Origin: Laburnicola sp. R22_1
Taxonomy: Eukaryota > Ascomycota > Dothideomycetes > Pleosporales > Didymosphaeriaceae
DNA length: 64,000 nt
Direction of reading: 5' to 3'
Assembly: GCA_014281115.1 (NCBI GenBank)
Contig: JACONQ010000003.1
Coordinates: 2,046,001 to 2,110,000, forward strand
Shown here: piece by piece, positions 33,286 through 43,165 of the stretch
How positions within the stretch are numbered: position 1 is the first letter of the stretch
Layout: each line of letters starts with the position of its first letter
Made by a program: the position numbers and the translations under genes
Notes under the pieces: generated by a model
What the model was told of the DNA's origin: nothing
Seen by the model: the letters and a program-made list of their open reading frames with translations, nothing else
The model's database searches: none

Positions 33286-34248
33286 TTAGTCTTCGTCCTC
33301 GTCCAACACACCCGCTACAATAGTGACAGATCCATTATGGACTTCTCGGGCATTTACACTGAGCTCCTGGAATTGGTCCTTCTTATCCAATATAAGCACA
33401 TATTCCCCATCCTTGTGTTTATATGTTATTAAGAGACTAATCTCTTTAAAGGCCTTTCTGAAGCCGGTATTAACTACTTGTTCAATAGTGACTGTTACAA
33501 GCAAAAGCGAAGCAAGCATGAGCATGCAAATTCTCTCTAGCGGCGCTTTAAGTACCAGCTGGGATTTTGCACACTCGCTTAGCTGGCCTAGCAAAGTCTC
33601 CAGCATGATATTAAGCACTGGCTGTATGCTAGGGGTGCGGTAAAGATGGTTGCTCATAATATGGGCTACATCCACAACGTCGTGGCTTGCTGTGGGGCGG
33701 AGTTCCGACATTGGGAGCGCAGTAAAGATTGCGCGACCGAGGTGGACTATTCCGTTTCCTATGTCTTTAACCTTCCAGCTTTCGTTCCACGCAACCAATT
33801 CCGAGTGAGAAATGCCGGGACGATGGAGCGCCAATCTATGATTGTAGATTGGAGGAAAGCCTATCGGCGTTGGCGGAGGCGGAGGCGGAAACGGTGGAGG
33901 AGGAGAACAGTCTATCGGCGGAGGCGGGAACGGTGGAGGAGGAGAACAGTCTATCGGTGGAGGCGGAAACGGTGGAGGAGGAGTCAACCTAAAGAGTTGG
34001 CTTTCTGACATTAAATTGCGAGCTTGAAATTGTAGGCCTACAAGAGCTTGCGGGGCCCAAGGCATCCCATTATTGTTGAGAGAAGGGATATGATAGATTC
34101 GATAGTCCTTGGGGAACCTGAAGTGTGGAGATGTGGTATGCGAGAGACTAGCAAGAATAGAAGTCGTAGAAAGTTTGTAATAGATGGATGTAAGAGACTT
34201 TAGTAAATTGCTGAGGCCTTTCGATTTAAAATACCATTTGTCGCTCAT
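33286..34248 (-). CDS. Hypothetical protein, 320 aa, with a polyproline repeat
   Basis: The ATG at 34248 opens an intact frame to 33286. Residues ~90-130 contain tandem SPPPPFPPPPIDC units (39 bp each), an SH3/WW/EVH1-type ligand sequence. The second half is a conserved-looking globular region (LGRAIFTALPMSELRPTASH, ICMLMLASLLLVTVTIEQVV) with one hydrophobic helix that could be membrane-buried, and an acidic end (VLDEDED). Family not recognised. A proline-rich linker joined to a helical domain suggests a scaffolding role, but that is speculative. Confidence 0.5.
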   Translation of the reverse strand: MSDKWYFKSKGLSNLLKSLTSIYYKLSTTSILASLSHTTSPHFRFPKDYRIYHIPSLNNNGMPWAPQALVGLQFQARNLMSESQLFRLTPPPPFPPPPIDCSPPPPFPPPPIDCSPPPPFPPPPPPTPIGFPPIYNHRLALHRPGISHSELVAWNESWKVKDIGNGIVHLGRAIFTALPMSELRPTASHDVVDVAHIMSNHLYRTPSIQPVLNIMLETLLGQLSECAKSQLVLKAPLERICMLMLASLLLVTVTIEQVVNTGFRKAFKEISLLITYKHKDGEYVLILDKKDQFQELSVNAREVHNGSVTIVAGVLDEDED

Positions 34249-34254
34249 TTGCTT

Positions 34255-35205
34255 AGTAGGCGCTTAGCCCCTGAGCTTGGGCGTTAATTGATTGATTTCC
34301 TGAATGAGGAAGAACCCCAGAGTCTGACATCCTAACCCATGCATGCAGGTGCATTTACAGGTGAGGGGTATCCTATGATCTTTGATTACTATGAACAGCC
34401 CCGGCCTAGCTGGGTCCAGCCACGCATTGTGTTAACCTGTGGCCAAGCCAGACATCCTGGCTTACAAACTTCCCTGGACGCATTATGCAGTTAGCCACTA
34501 AGCTTTTATAGGGTCCTTCCCGTGTCTTATATGTACTACGGGATCACGGAACGGAGAAAGGAGCTCTAGCTTGCAGTTCCCAACGCTAGGGTTGGTAAAC
34601 AAACTGCTGCGTGTCGTCTCTTCGCGTGACCCGATGTTTCCTAGCCTGTTTATCTTTCATGCAGCCACAAATCCACTAAGCAGTTCCCCCTAGAAAGTGC
34701 TGCGGAGTTAACAGCCAGAATGTGTGTCCATATGTCGGAAATGCACCCTTAATCGTAAAGGCGCTCCGGCAGTATACACGGTGATGGGGTTTGAGATGCT
34801 AGGTGCTCAATCTAGGAAAACTGCGAGGTATATTATTATCCGGACCCTGTTGCCACCATTTTAGCGTAAGGAAGCGCATCCGACCAATAGACTGGTAATA
34901 GATGAGAAGACTATGAAGGGAATAGTCCAATATTACTAGCAAAGACGCGTACTAGAGCCAATATAAACTCCTCCACAGTGCTTCCTACTAGAAATTGTGC
35001 GGGTGAAAAGTGACAAACTATATTCGGACTTGTGCTGGTAGAGATAGGCTTAGTGCATTTTGTTGTGTGTTGTTCTGCGACTTCCCTAAGAAGTCTTCGC
35101 ATGTTAGCTTGCAATGTTCCTTAGGAATAAGATAATATAAACCTCTCTGAATGGAATTATATAGGCGTTCTACGCTTCAACTTGATCTGGAAGGGATATC
35201 TTCTG
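34255..35205. other. Intergenic, nothing recognised
   Basis: No supported frame. Composition is mixed, and no repeats were noticed apart from isolated short matches. Confidence 0.4.
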
Positions 35206-35211
35206 ATATGT

Positions 35212-35513
35212 CTATGTTCCGCTGGATACAATCCGGGTGTAGCCCTCCTTGCGACCATCAGCACGATGATAGTACATAATTCCGTTGTCAACAGCGATCT
35301 CTTTGGTGACTAGAATTCCTTTCTAAGTGGGTTAGACTGGCTGCGCATTCGTATAAGGAAACATACTCCTTTATGAGGTTTACTGCCCTGCTGGCACTCG
35401 CATATAATAAACCCGATCTTTGGAGCTGATGTTTGAGGTTCTGGCGCAACGTTATGCGACCTGGCAACGGGTCCCAGCTGGATTGGAACAACACTCCGTG
35501 CTAGTAGACGCAT
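35212..35513 (-). CDS. Small two-exon gene of unknown function, 85 aa
   Basis: Exon 1 is 35513-35367 and exon 2 is 35322-35212, joined by a 44-nt intron with GTATGT donor, TCTAAC branch site and CTTAG acceptor. The protein starts MRLLARSVVPIQLGPVARSH, continues PKIGFIICECQQGSKPHKG and, after the splice, GILVTKEIAVDNGIMYYHRA, ending SSGT-TAG. The N-terminus is weakly hydrophobic, so secretion is possible but not clear. A near-identical exon 2 occurs at 26157-26285, and the leader has a relative at 29918-29955, so it belongs to a small local family. No known family recognised; size and duplication resemble small secreted proteins. Confidence 0.65.
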
Positions 35514-35989
35514 TGCAGGGTGTGTATGCAGGCGATAGGAACTTGTAGGAAGGCAGCTGGTGGAGGACGAAAGCGGAACGGCACGATAAGGCCAAAGAGT
35601 AGGCAGAAGGCAACCGATGAAGGAGTAAGGGACGTCTCCAGCCTTGTTAGGGAGGACGTGTATGATATATCGTGGAGGATCGGCCTTACTCACTCGCTCC
35701 CTCCCGGGAAGTGCCCGATTTCCTTGACTGGATCGGTCTTGCAAAAGCGAGCAACTTTTGCTTTTTGAGGGCACGGGTTACTTCCAGCCGGCAGCTGTGG
35801 CATTAGTTATGCTCCCACTATGGCGATATGAGCCCGCGGATGCTTTTAGCATAGGATCGGCTATGCTTCCGCAGGTTTAGCGGCGAGAAGGAGGATGTGC
35901 GGAAGCTTAATGTCTCGCCAAAGCTTTCCAGGGTGTATGGCTGAGGCCCGGGTCATGACGCGCCCTGGAGGGAAAATGGAGGTAGCGCG

Positions 35990-36039
35990 ACGCTAACCAC
36001 TTCGGCCAAAACTTTCGTTTTGGCCGAAGTGGTTAGCGT
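35990..36039. repeat. Perfect 23-bp inverted repeat with a 4-nt loop
   Basis: Positions 35990-36012 are the exact reverse complement of 36017-36039 (right arm contains GGCCGAAGTGGTTAGCGT); the loop is TTTC. The 50-bp palindrome ends 62 bp before the ATG of the gene at 36102. As RNA it would form a GC-containing hairpin without mismatches; as DNA it could extrude a cruciform. It is too short for a transposon with a cargo and may be a fold-back remnant or a regulatory hairpin in a 5' leader. Confidence 0.9.
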
Positions 36040-36101
36040 ACCCCTTCGATGTCCTGGGTCGTGTTCTTTCCATTGCTCATCTAACCGGCGTTCATTGGAA
36101 T

Positions 36102-36842
36102 ATGGCCGACCCTGACGAGGTTGGTCGATTAAAAGCTATTCTCAGAGTCTACGAACATCATCACGCACGCTGCCATCTAATTCCGGTGGAGTCGCGTGAA
36201 TCAGTCGACCGAGAGCTGCTTGTCCTTAGCGCGACGACTCAGCCTGTCCAGATCGAACCACCCGAGCGGAGCCAGCGTCAGGAAAGAACTTCTTCCACGC
36301 CCGATGGCTTTCAGGTCATTCTGGTCGACCTATTAAGCAGTAGTAAGAGAAAACCGGACTCTTTCGACCGCGGCCCGCCCAAAAAGAAACCGAAACCACA
36401 ACCACCAGACTGGGAAGTTGCTGCCAGATCGTTTGTAGCAGAAGCCCCCTCTGCGCAAGAGTGGAATGACAAATTGCAGCAATTAGTCGAAACGCCATCT
36501 GCATCCATCCACGAGCCAATTAGGCGACTCTTTACACCGACGCCGGAACAAGGAGAATCGATTGTTGACAGAGCAAAGCAGCATGCTCACCGAGCCGCCT
36601 ATCTCATCAAGAATGCTTCTCTCTCACTGGCGGCCGCCCGGATGTACTTGCTCTGTGTTCTCTTGTATTTCGCTGTGCTGGAAAGGCTGCATCTTGTTCC
36701 ACGGACGGTTATCACTACTATGATGATTGAGATAGTTGGAGAAGGCTCTGACTGGTACATGAAGCGAATTCGGGACGGTGCAGAATGGATGAACAAGGAA
36801 TTAATGGGGGAGCTCGTTCGGAACGGTTGGACGTGGCCTTAA
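36102..36842 (+). CDS. Hypothetical protein, 246 aa, with a nuclear-localisation-like stretch
   Basis: The ATG at 36102 opens an intact frame ending TAA at 36842. It has a charged N-terminus, a basic proline/lysine stretch near residues 85-105 (RGPPKKKPKPQPPDWEVA) resembling a nuclear localisation signal, and an alpha-helical C-terminal half (AAYLIKNASLSLAAARMYLL; WYMKRIRDGAEWMNKELMGE). The end, VRNGWTWP, resembles the C-terminal GW motif seen in several fungal hypothetical proteins, but I cannot name the family. The hairpin at 35990-36039 lies directly upstream. Confidence 0.6.
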   Translation: MADPDEVGRLKAILRVYEHHHARCHLIPVESRESVDRELLVLSATTQPVQIEPPERSQRQERTSSTPDGFQVILVDLLSSSKRKPDSFDRGPPKKKPKPQPPDWEVAARSFVAEAPSAQEWNDKLQQLVETPSASIHEPIRRLFTPTPEQGESIVDRAKQHAHRAAYLIKNASLSLAAARMYLLCVLLYFAVLERLHLVPRTVITTMMIEIVGEGSDWYMKRIRDGAEWMNKELMGELVRNGWTWP

Positions 36843-36849
36843 GCAACGA

Positions 36850-37805
36850 CGTTATGCCTTTTCTGTACGTGCCTTCTTTGATTGCATCTAACAATGGAAT
36901 GCTTACGTTAACGGGAGGCGCACCTCATCGTCCATACCTCTACGCGAAGATCAATCACCCCAAGAGCTTAGCTTACATAGTCGGCGAATTGTGCAAACCG
37001 AAGTACCGGCCACCTAGCGGTGCGTGTTGCGTTGGGTTTACAGTCCCAGATGTTATAGTAGGTTGGGAGCGCACTCACAAGTAAGAGATGAAGATGCCGG
37101 GAATGTTCTGCGCTAAATTTGCTATAGTCTACGTTCAGTTTTGCAATGGCAGGAATTAGACTCCCCTTGGCAGCAAGCATTCTCAACCCCATTACCTCCC
37201 GGACAAGCAAGTGTGCATTTGGGTGATGGGGTGGGCTTGAACACGAAAGCCAACCCGGAAACGGTTGGAGGCGGAGGCTATCATCCAGAATACGATGCGA
37301 CCGGAAGCAGTCAGCAAGCAGAAGCTGCCACCGCAGAACCGCCTCCCACGGAGGATGCTTCGGGAGCCGGAGGTGCGGGTTGTAGCCCTAGAGGCGGTCG
37401 TGCAGGCACAGCGGGAAACCCGAACACGACCTATCTGATTCCAGAGCTTAGCTTCCAAGGCGTCCAGACCGCAGGGCAATAGGCACCTCCCATCGCAGGC
37501 GAGTTTGGGGCAAGCCAGGAAGATCCTGTCAGAGACGACTTCTGGACCACGCAAGCAATAAGCAGCTTATTGGGAGCGAGTCTTGACTGTCTGTCTTAGG
37601 CGTTACTGGAAACGCAACGTTCTATGGTGGGAAGTGGTAGAGGCATAGAAGGTACTTCTAGACGGCAACCGCCATTGCATTTTCGCTAACATACTGCTAC
37701 TAGACCACCTGAAGTAGCCAACGCCTAGCTATGAGCTACCCTCCACCTTCGTCGAATGGTTGGAAGATGGACCACCAAGCGATTATTTCGCCAGCATGTT
37801 TGGCA
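36850..37805. other. Probable decayed coding sequence, unassigned
   Basis: Open stretches occur at 36785-37084 and 37141-37482 on the plus strand, the second rich in glycine and alanine. None has a supported start, and no splice pair links them to the 36102 gene. I see no recognisable domain. Confidence 0.3.
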
Positions 37806-37809
37806 CCCC

Positions 37810-38587
37810 TTAGGCAACGTGTTCCTCTTTCGTCGCTCGGAAAATAAAAACCGGTATTATAAGGAATAGCCGCAGCGGTGGACTTGTTCTGTAGCGGACA
37901 GCCTCGAAATTTATATAGACGTGATCCGGGATAAATGCCAACTCTTTGGTGATCTCCCTATCCGCGCTGCTCCAAAGTAAAAGCTTTGTATCCTCTGGCG
38001 TGTATGCATTGTACTGAAGGGTTGGAAGGAGTTCTTGGATATGGCGGATGATCTGATTGTATGCCTGCTCGGAAATCGGAAGCGGTAGAATAATATGGAA
38101 CTTGTCTTGTCTTGTCTTAAGTATGGCTTCGTTTACCAAAAGAATCCCCGCTGTAGGGTCTCCCTTCTTTGGCTTTCTTATTGTTGCTCCTTTAATTCCA
38201 GCCACTATCTCTTTTACTTTAGGGGCCTGCAATATGATTAGCAAGTAGTAAGATATACTAATACAGGATGGAGTCTTACATACTGCGATTTTGAGGACCT
38301 TATTGAAGAGCTTATCGAATTCTTGCATCCACTTAACCCTGAACACTTTCGCTATCTTGGGCACTATATTTTCCCACGTTATGTTAAGAGATGATAAATT
38401 TTCTAGATGCAACGCGACCTGGCGAGCAATATCACAGAGCTCTGGAGTGGTATTTAGACTCTCGCACAAGAGTTGTCTTCCGGGCGGTTGTGCGGTCGTG
38501 GAGACGTTAGATTCTATGCTGTTGGCAGGACGAGGGTGTTGCAAGCTGCGATTACGGATCTCATATACAGAAAACGATGAGAGCTAA
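37810..38587 (-). CDS. Hypothetical protein, probable 3' exon
   Basis: The frame opens directly after a GTGCTTAG acceptor-like sequence (exon would start about 38587) and runs to the stop at 37810. It has a Ser/Thr-rich start and then a helical body (LENLSSLNITWENIVPKIAK, AGIKGATIRKPKKGDPTAGI, FHIILPLPISEQAYNQIIRH). There is no ATG near its 5' end, so it is likely a downstream exon of the gene starting at 39085. The donor could not be fixed. Family not recognised. Confidence 0.45.
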
Positions 38588-38611
38588 GCACGTGGCGAGG
38601 GCTGGATGGAT

Positions 38612-39085
38612 TCAAACGCGGTTGCATGTGATTGAGGTGTTAACAAGACAAGCTAGCGTGGAGCATAGGGCACACCACGTGGCACTAAACGACTCGGAAG
38701 AACATTTATCCTTGTGCCCCGTTGCCATCCTCGACACGACCCCCCGACCCCCGTCACAAGAGCCTGGCAGACACTCGTTAATTGCTCGAGTTCTTACTAT
38801 TTTTATTGTCCTGCGTGAGAATGCTGTAGTCGATAGCTGGGTGTGGGGATTGGTCGACGTCACATGCACTGCTGGCACCTCGAAGTTGCGTGCGACGGCA
38901 CCTTGGGCCTGACCCCTGTCGCCCGGGGTTCCCGCATTTGTGGTTGCAGGAGCGGTACCTTGCGGATTGGAAGGGATGGAAGGGTTGGAAGTAGAGTTCG
39001 GTTGGCTAGTAGGGTTGGCTCCCTGCTGTGCTGGGATTTGAGGAGTATTCGGCGACCCGGAGGGATTCGATTCGTCGCCGGACAT
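38612..39085 (-). CDS. Hypothetical protein, probable 5' exon with a low-complexity N-terminus
   Basis: The ATG at 39085 opens a frame with ~65 residues rich in N, P, S, Q and T (ESNPSGSPNTPQIPAQQGAN), followed by a cysteine-containing segment (ALCSTLACLVNTSITC). The frame ends at 38612, 25 bp from the probable acceptor of the next exon, so its last part may be intronic. Disordered N-terminus; function unknown. Confidence 0.45.
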   Translation of the reverse strand: MSGDESNPSGSPNTPQIPAQQGANPTSQPNSTSNPSIPSNPQGTAPATTNAGTPGDRGQAQGAVARNFEVPAVHVTSTNPHTQLSTTAFSRRTIKIVRTRAINECLPGSCDGGRGVVSRMATGHKDKCSSESFSATWCALCSTLACLVNTSITCNRV

Positions 39086-39089
39086 GGTG

Positions 39090-40570
39090 CAGTCCTGGAA
39101 ATGAAGGGTAGCGAAGGTGGTCTAACGCCAACTATGAACATGCTATCTAGCACCGGGAACTGTTGTTCTCACCTTGGGGTATTGCTGCGTACAAGGGCAA
39201 TTGGTTTGAGCTGGCAAACGGCGGTTGCTGTAGAACGGACACTTGATGGTGAGGCTCTGCTGCCGGAGGAAGACGTCAACAAAGGTGACAGAAGGGATGA
39301 CGAACGAGAAGCTTGACGTAGTTGCAAAGAAGCGTAACGAGTGGCCGATGCTTTGCAGAATGTGTAGACTGAGGGGTGGCTTTGAGGATAGAAGATGAAG
39401 AACTCGGTTTAATCGTAGACTTTATACGTCTCTTCCTACACCCTTGGCCCATACGCTATACCTTCCCGCTTCCTCGTGCAGATGTTCCACTGTCGACGGC
39501 AATGCACGCTGCCAGGCTTGATGAAGTCAAGTCGTAGGAGCATAATACTGGACGTGTTTATGGCTTGCATACATGCAGCTAGTGGATGAAGAGGCTTGCA
39601 GACGGAATGTATTTTTAGCGTAGATCTGACTTGGTTAATGAACTCGTTGTTCGGTTGTATTCGAGCCTTGCGAACCAAATCGGGCGCTGCTCCTTTACTC
39701 ACCCACTCTTGAATACTGCCGCTATCGCTTTCGACGAAGAAAGCTTAGCTGTCTCAAAGCAACACCGAGGACTACATGCACGTCTGTTCAGGTTGGCTTT
39801 GGCGCATTTTCAGGGGACCATGGAGCTAGAGCTATTCTGCTCCCGTACGTTAAACGATAATTGTTGTGAGGCTTGTGGCATAATTGTTCACCACGTTTTT
39901 CACCACGTTTTTCACCACGTTTTTCACCCCGTCTTTTCTCCACGGTATTTCCCACGGTATTCCCCACGCTAGTCTTCCGCCACCCTGGGCTATTGCGGAG
40001 AACACCTGCGCAGCACACGAGCTGCGAAGGAACTTTCGCTGGTTCTGATGGGCTGGAAATGCCGATCAGAAATGGTCTCACTTGTGCTTATGAGGATTTG
40101 GTGGCTACCTATGGTAAGTTGCGTCGCGGAAGCGGTTGGAAAGAACAGACGTCTTCGGCTAAGCAATTGACCAAGATGATCCCTGTTGATCGACCCGCGC
40201 TCCTTGGCAGCGCACGAGCCAGTTGAAGAGTTGCTGCAAGCGTGGCCTGTCTCCTGTTTATCGACTTGTCGAAACCTTGAGCGTCACAGCATCTACTGCT
40301 CAATTGTAAGTTGACACATTGTTGTTATAAAATGAACACTAACTGTACTAGAACATGGAAGTTTGCAAATAAAATGAGGCATGGGTCGAGGATGGTGGAG
40401 AGCTCGCATTCTCCCATACCAAGCTTATACTTAGGAAAGGTAGTTAGTACTACTACGCTAATTCCGACTGTCGTTATCACTCGGCCGCCAATGTCGATCT
40501 CTCCGAGCTTTTGATTGTATCAATTCCAATTTCGCACATATGGCCACTATTCCCACACCACTACACGCGC
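39090..40570. other. Intergenic with a short pyrimidine-rich tandem repeat
   Basis: No gene supported. At 39885-39970 a 12-bp unit (TTTTTCACCACG) is repeated about three times perfectly and then degenerates into CCACGGTATTTCC-like units. The pattern resembles the longer pyrimidine tract at 41630-41860 and may share its origin. Confidence 0.5.
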
Positions 40571-40582
40571 GTTCCCGAACCG

Positions 40583-41103
40583 TTACTTTAAGGTTGTTAT
40601 ATTAAAGAACCGGACTTGATACATTATGGCAATACGAAAGCTCCAACTGACGTGGCTAGCCTTCTTTTAGGCGAGGCCAAAGTGTGCGAGGTCTTGAGGA
40701 CGCACCCCCATTCCAATATCGCTCAGTACCTCGGATGCAGGGTGACAGATGGTAGAATAACAGGTCTTTGTTTCGTACGGTACGGGGAGAATTTGTCAGA
40801 GTGGGTGAAGAAGGGACATGCTTTGGACATCGATGCCTGTGTTTAAGGCATTAAGGACGGCATAAAACACCTGCATGATGTAGGATTCGTCCACTGCGAT
40901 GTTAATCCTGCCAACATTGTCATGAATGGAAGCGACCCTGTTATTGTTGATTTCGATTCGTGCTGACGTATTGGAGAGCCATTAGGGCTCAAAGCAGGAA
41001 CTCGAGGCTGGACAAGAGAAGACCTCACATCAGCGCAGCAGGAAGTTGACGACGACGGAATTTTGCAGATTCAGGATTGGCTAATCCAGACGAAAGGAAT
41101 GTA
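40583..41103 (+). pseudogene. Atypical fungal protein kinase, decayed
   Basis: One frame reads EPDLIHYGNTKAP, EAKVCEVLRTHPHSNIAQYL, RITGLCFVRYGENLSEWVKK, then the catalytic loop HLHDVGFVHCDVNPANIVMN and VIVDFDSC, ending KAGTRGWTREDL and TAA-less TAG/TGA-containing sequence to 41103. The VHCDVNPANI loop and DFD in place of HRD and DFG are typical of a fungal kinase-like family tied to small, divergent kinases. Defects are TAA at 40844-40846 and TGA at 40964-40966. A TAA at about 40586 or a missing exon removes the glycine-rich loop. Not functional as it stands. Confidence 0.75.
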
Positions 41104-41310
41104 ATGTTAATTGTTCGAGCTCGTTTTAGAGAAGGTGCTTAGGAACAGCAACAACAGGAAGGAAACGATACTGCATCCCGTGACTTGAATGAGGGGCACT
41201 ACCCCTAAAGCCATTCTTTGCCCTGGATCTACTTAAGAATGTGAGCCTAACATCTAACTAGAGTAACCTGGCCCTTTATATACACTGATGTCCCCACAAT
41301 TCTGTTGTTG

Positions 41311-41630
41311 CTACTTTGTTGGTCTAGTATAATTCTTTGAGTATTTGCATGTCGAATCGCCATAGTTGGATTCCTTGAATGTGTATTTAGATCCATCGCC
41401 GCGGGTGCCCGTCTTGAACGTGTAATAATTGGTAGGTTCTTCGATCTCGCCGGTTGCTATGCTAGATTGATGATTAAGATGTGTATGTCGAAGCCTAAGG
41501 TGGAAGCTGCTGCCACGTAGTAATGTATTATTGGTGGGAATGTGGCGTAAAGTTCTGGATCTTATCGACCCAATAGGTTGGTAGCGGCGCCTTGGGGGCG
41601 CGTAAAGAATGGGACTATGCACAATCTCCT
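41311..41630 (-). other. Open frame ending in the pyrimidine tract, unassigned
   Basis: A minus-strand frame continues from the repeat tract into non-repetitive sequence (RYQPIGSIRSRTLRHIPTNN, YTFKTGTRGDGSKYTFKESN). The tract itself would encode VGKRGEE repeats, which is probably a by-product of the DNA repeat. No family recognised. Confidence 0.25.
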
Positions 41631-41860
41631 CCCCGTTTCCCCCCACTTTTCCTCCCCCGTTTTCCCCTACTTTTCCTCCCCGTTTTCCCACCACTTTTTC
41701 TCCCCGCTTTCCTACTACTTCTTCTCCCCGTTTTCCCACTATTTCTTCTTCCCGTTTTCCCACCACTTCTTCTCCGCGTTTTCCCACCACTTCTTCTCCG
41801 CGTTTTTCCCACCACTTCTTCTCTCCGTTTTCCCACCAATTCTTCTCCCCGCCTTTTGTA
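41630..41860 (+). repeat. Polypyrimidine minisatellite (~24-bp units)
   Basis: About 230 bp of nearly pure C/T on the plus strand, made of units close to TTTTCCCACCACTTCTTC followed by TCCGCG or TCCCCG. The central units (41755-41830) are almost identical; the outer ones are diverged and shorter. Strand asymmetry is extreme, a composition that can form triplex (H-DNA). It lies 200-430 bp upstream of the gene at 42061. Confidence 0.85.
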
Positions 41861-42060
41861 GCAAAAAATTTCGCTTAGCCTTAAGAATGTCTCTGGATAG
41901 TGCCCAGCTCTGGGAGCAAGTTATAGAAACTTCAAAACAACTGAAGTTTCTTGAGGAATTACTTCCTCCCTAGAAGAATTGTGTTAATAGAGCTCTGAAT
42001 TAGCAGAATTTGACCGGACTATTAGAGGCGTTCTGAAAACAAAAATTATTTTTTAGCAAA

Positions 42061-42895
42061 ATGCTCGAATATGGTCCTGTCTGTTTCCTGCTATGCGCCG
42101 TCGCCTTATCTGGGAGGACGTTGAAGGCAACCAAAGTTGCTGATCTTAAGGCCCTGATCCAAACGATTGCCGCCAACAAAGACAACGAACAGGTCCTATG
42201 TCCCCGATTTTCCTTGTTCGCCAAAGAGCTAGGTGTGCCTGGTGCTTGTCAGGGTCCTGGGCAACACGAAACGCAACCAATACTTCAAAAAGCAAACCTT
42301 GGAGATGGTACCTTCACGAGAGTCGGCAGGAACGTTGAGGGTAGGGGTACGTTAAGTGTTCTACTTCTCTTCGTACAAAACTGATAGACAAGTGTTTGAG
42401 AATGCCTTGTTACAGGGGATTACCAAAGTTTTTAACAGATACATTTGCGATGCGATCGGACGGATCACGATTAATGGCGAGTCGAAAGCGGCGATAACAA
42501 TGGTATTTCCGAACTGGGTAGGACCGGTCTAATGCCTCATGAGTCTGGATATATGCGCAAAAGACGTGGAACAGCTCGCGCACACCTTGTTTGATGCAAA
42601 AGTCCGGTGGGCGGAAGACGTTCTGCATGTCACCCTGGAAAGTGGGTTCAGTACGATCATACCCAACTCTGAAGCGACTCTGAAAGGTGTCTTGAAAGAG
42701 AATATTGTTAAGGTGTTCGGATCTGAAATATATAAGGCAATAAGTGAGTGTGCTGTACGCGAGAGGGAAATGGCGGAAGGAAAGAGCGTTACTGAGTGTG
42801 TGTCAATGTTGTTTGAAGGGAACAGGGGGGCTATTGTCAACCTATCTATTGGGTTGAAAGCAGGGCTTGAATTACAGAACAAGTTATACAACTAA
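42061..42895 (+). pseudogene. Unrecognised two-exon gene, one nonsense codon
   Basis: Exon 1 is 42061-42346 and exon 2 is 42393-42895; the 46-nt intron has GTACGT, AACTGAT and ACAAG, and the join keeps the frame (VEGR then VFENALLQGITKVFNR). The 263-codon frame is open except for TAA at 42530-42532 (codon ~142), after FPNWVGPV; the sequence beyond it (CLMSLDICAKDVEQLAHTLF, WAEDVLHVTLESGF) continues in the same frame to TAA at 42895. The C-terminal half is helical and charged. I do not recognise the family. A second start at 42539 (MSLD) could give a 118-aa C-terminal protein. Confidence 0.5.
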
Positions 42896-42916
42896 AATCG
42901 AAGCCCGGAAAGAATA

Positions 42917-43165
42917 CTAGCCTTCTTTCACTTCTCCATCAACAATGTATAATTCCGTACCCGAATTGACAACACCTTGCCTGTCAGGCACACCCTTAAG
43001 CGGCCTTGTGTGCTCCTTGCCTTGGTCATCTTTCTAGATAACGCTTACGTTGCATCCTTTCTAGTATACCATTGACCCTCTGCCTTTGATAATCCTAACA
43101 GGGCGCGTATCGGCGTTCGTGAAGTCTACTGCTGGATCGAGTGGAAGCGCTTTAAAAGCCTGTAA
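42917..43165 (-). pseudogene. Gene fragment with two TAG codons, unrecognised
   Basis: One minus-strand frame reads LPLDPAVDFTNADTRPVRII, GRGSMVY-stop-KGCNVSVI-stop-KDDQGKEHTRPLKG and ends VNSGTELYIVDGEVKEG with TAG at 42917-42919. The text between the stops is compositionally normal and continuous in one frame, so both TAG codons look like point mutations in a former gene. It runs tail-to-tail with the gene at 42061-42895. Family not recognised. Confidence 0.45.

Noticed and set aside
20449..43165. Reassigned TAG (read as Q or W) to explain repeated in-frame TAG codons
   Set aside because: TAG ends the NLR gene, the Myb gene at 48535 and the 35212 gene, and other genes also carry TAA, TGA and frameshifts, so ordinary pseudogenisation is simpler.
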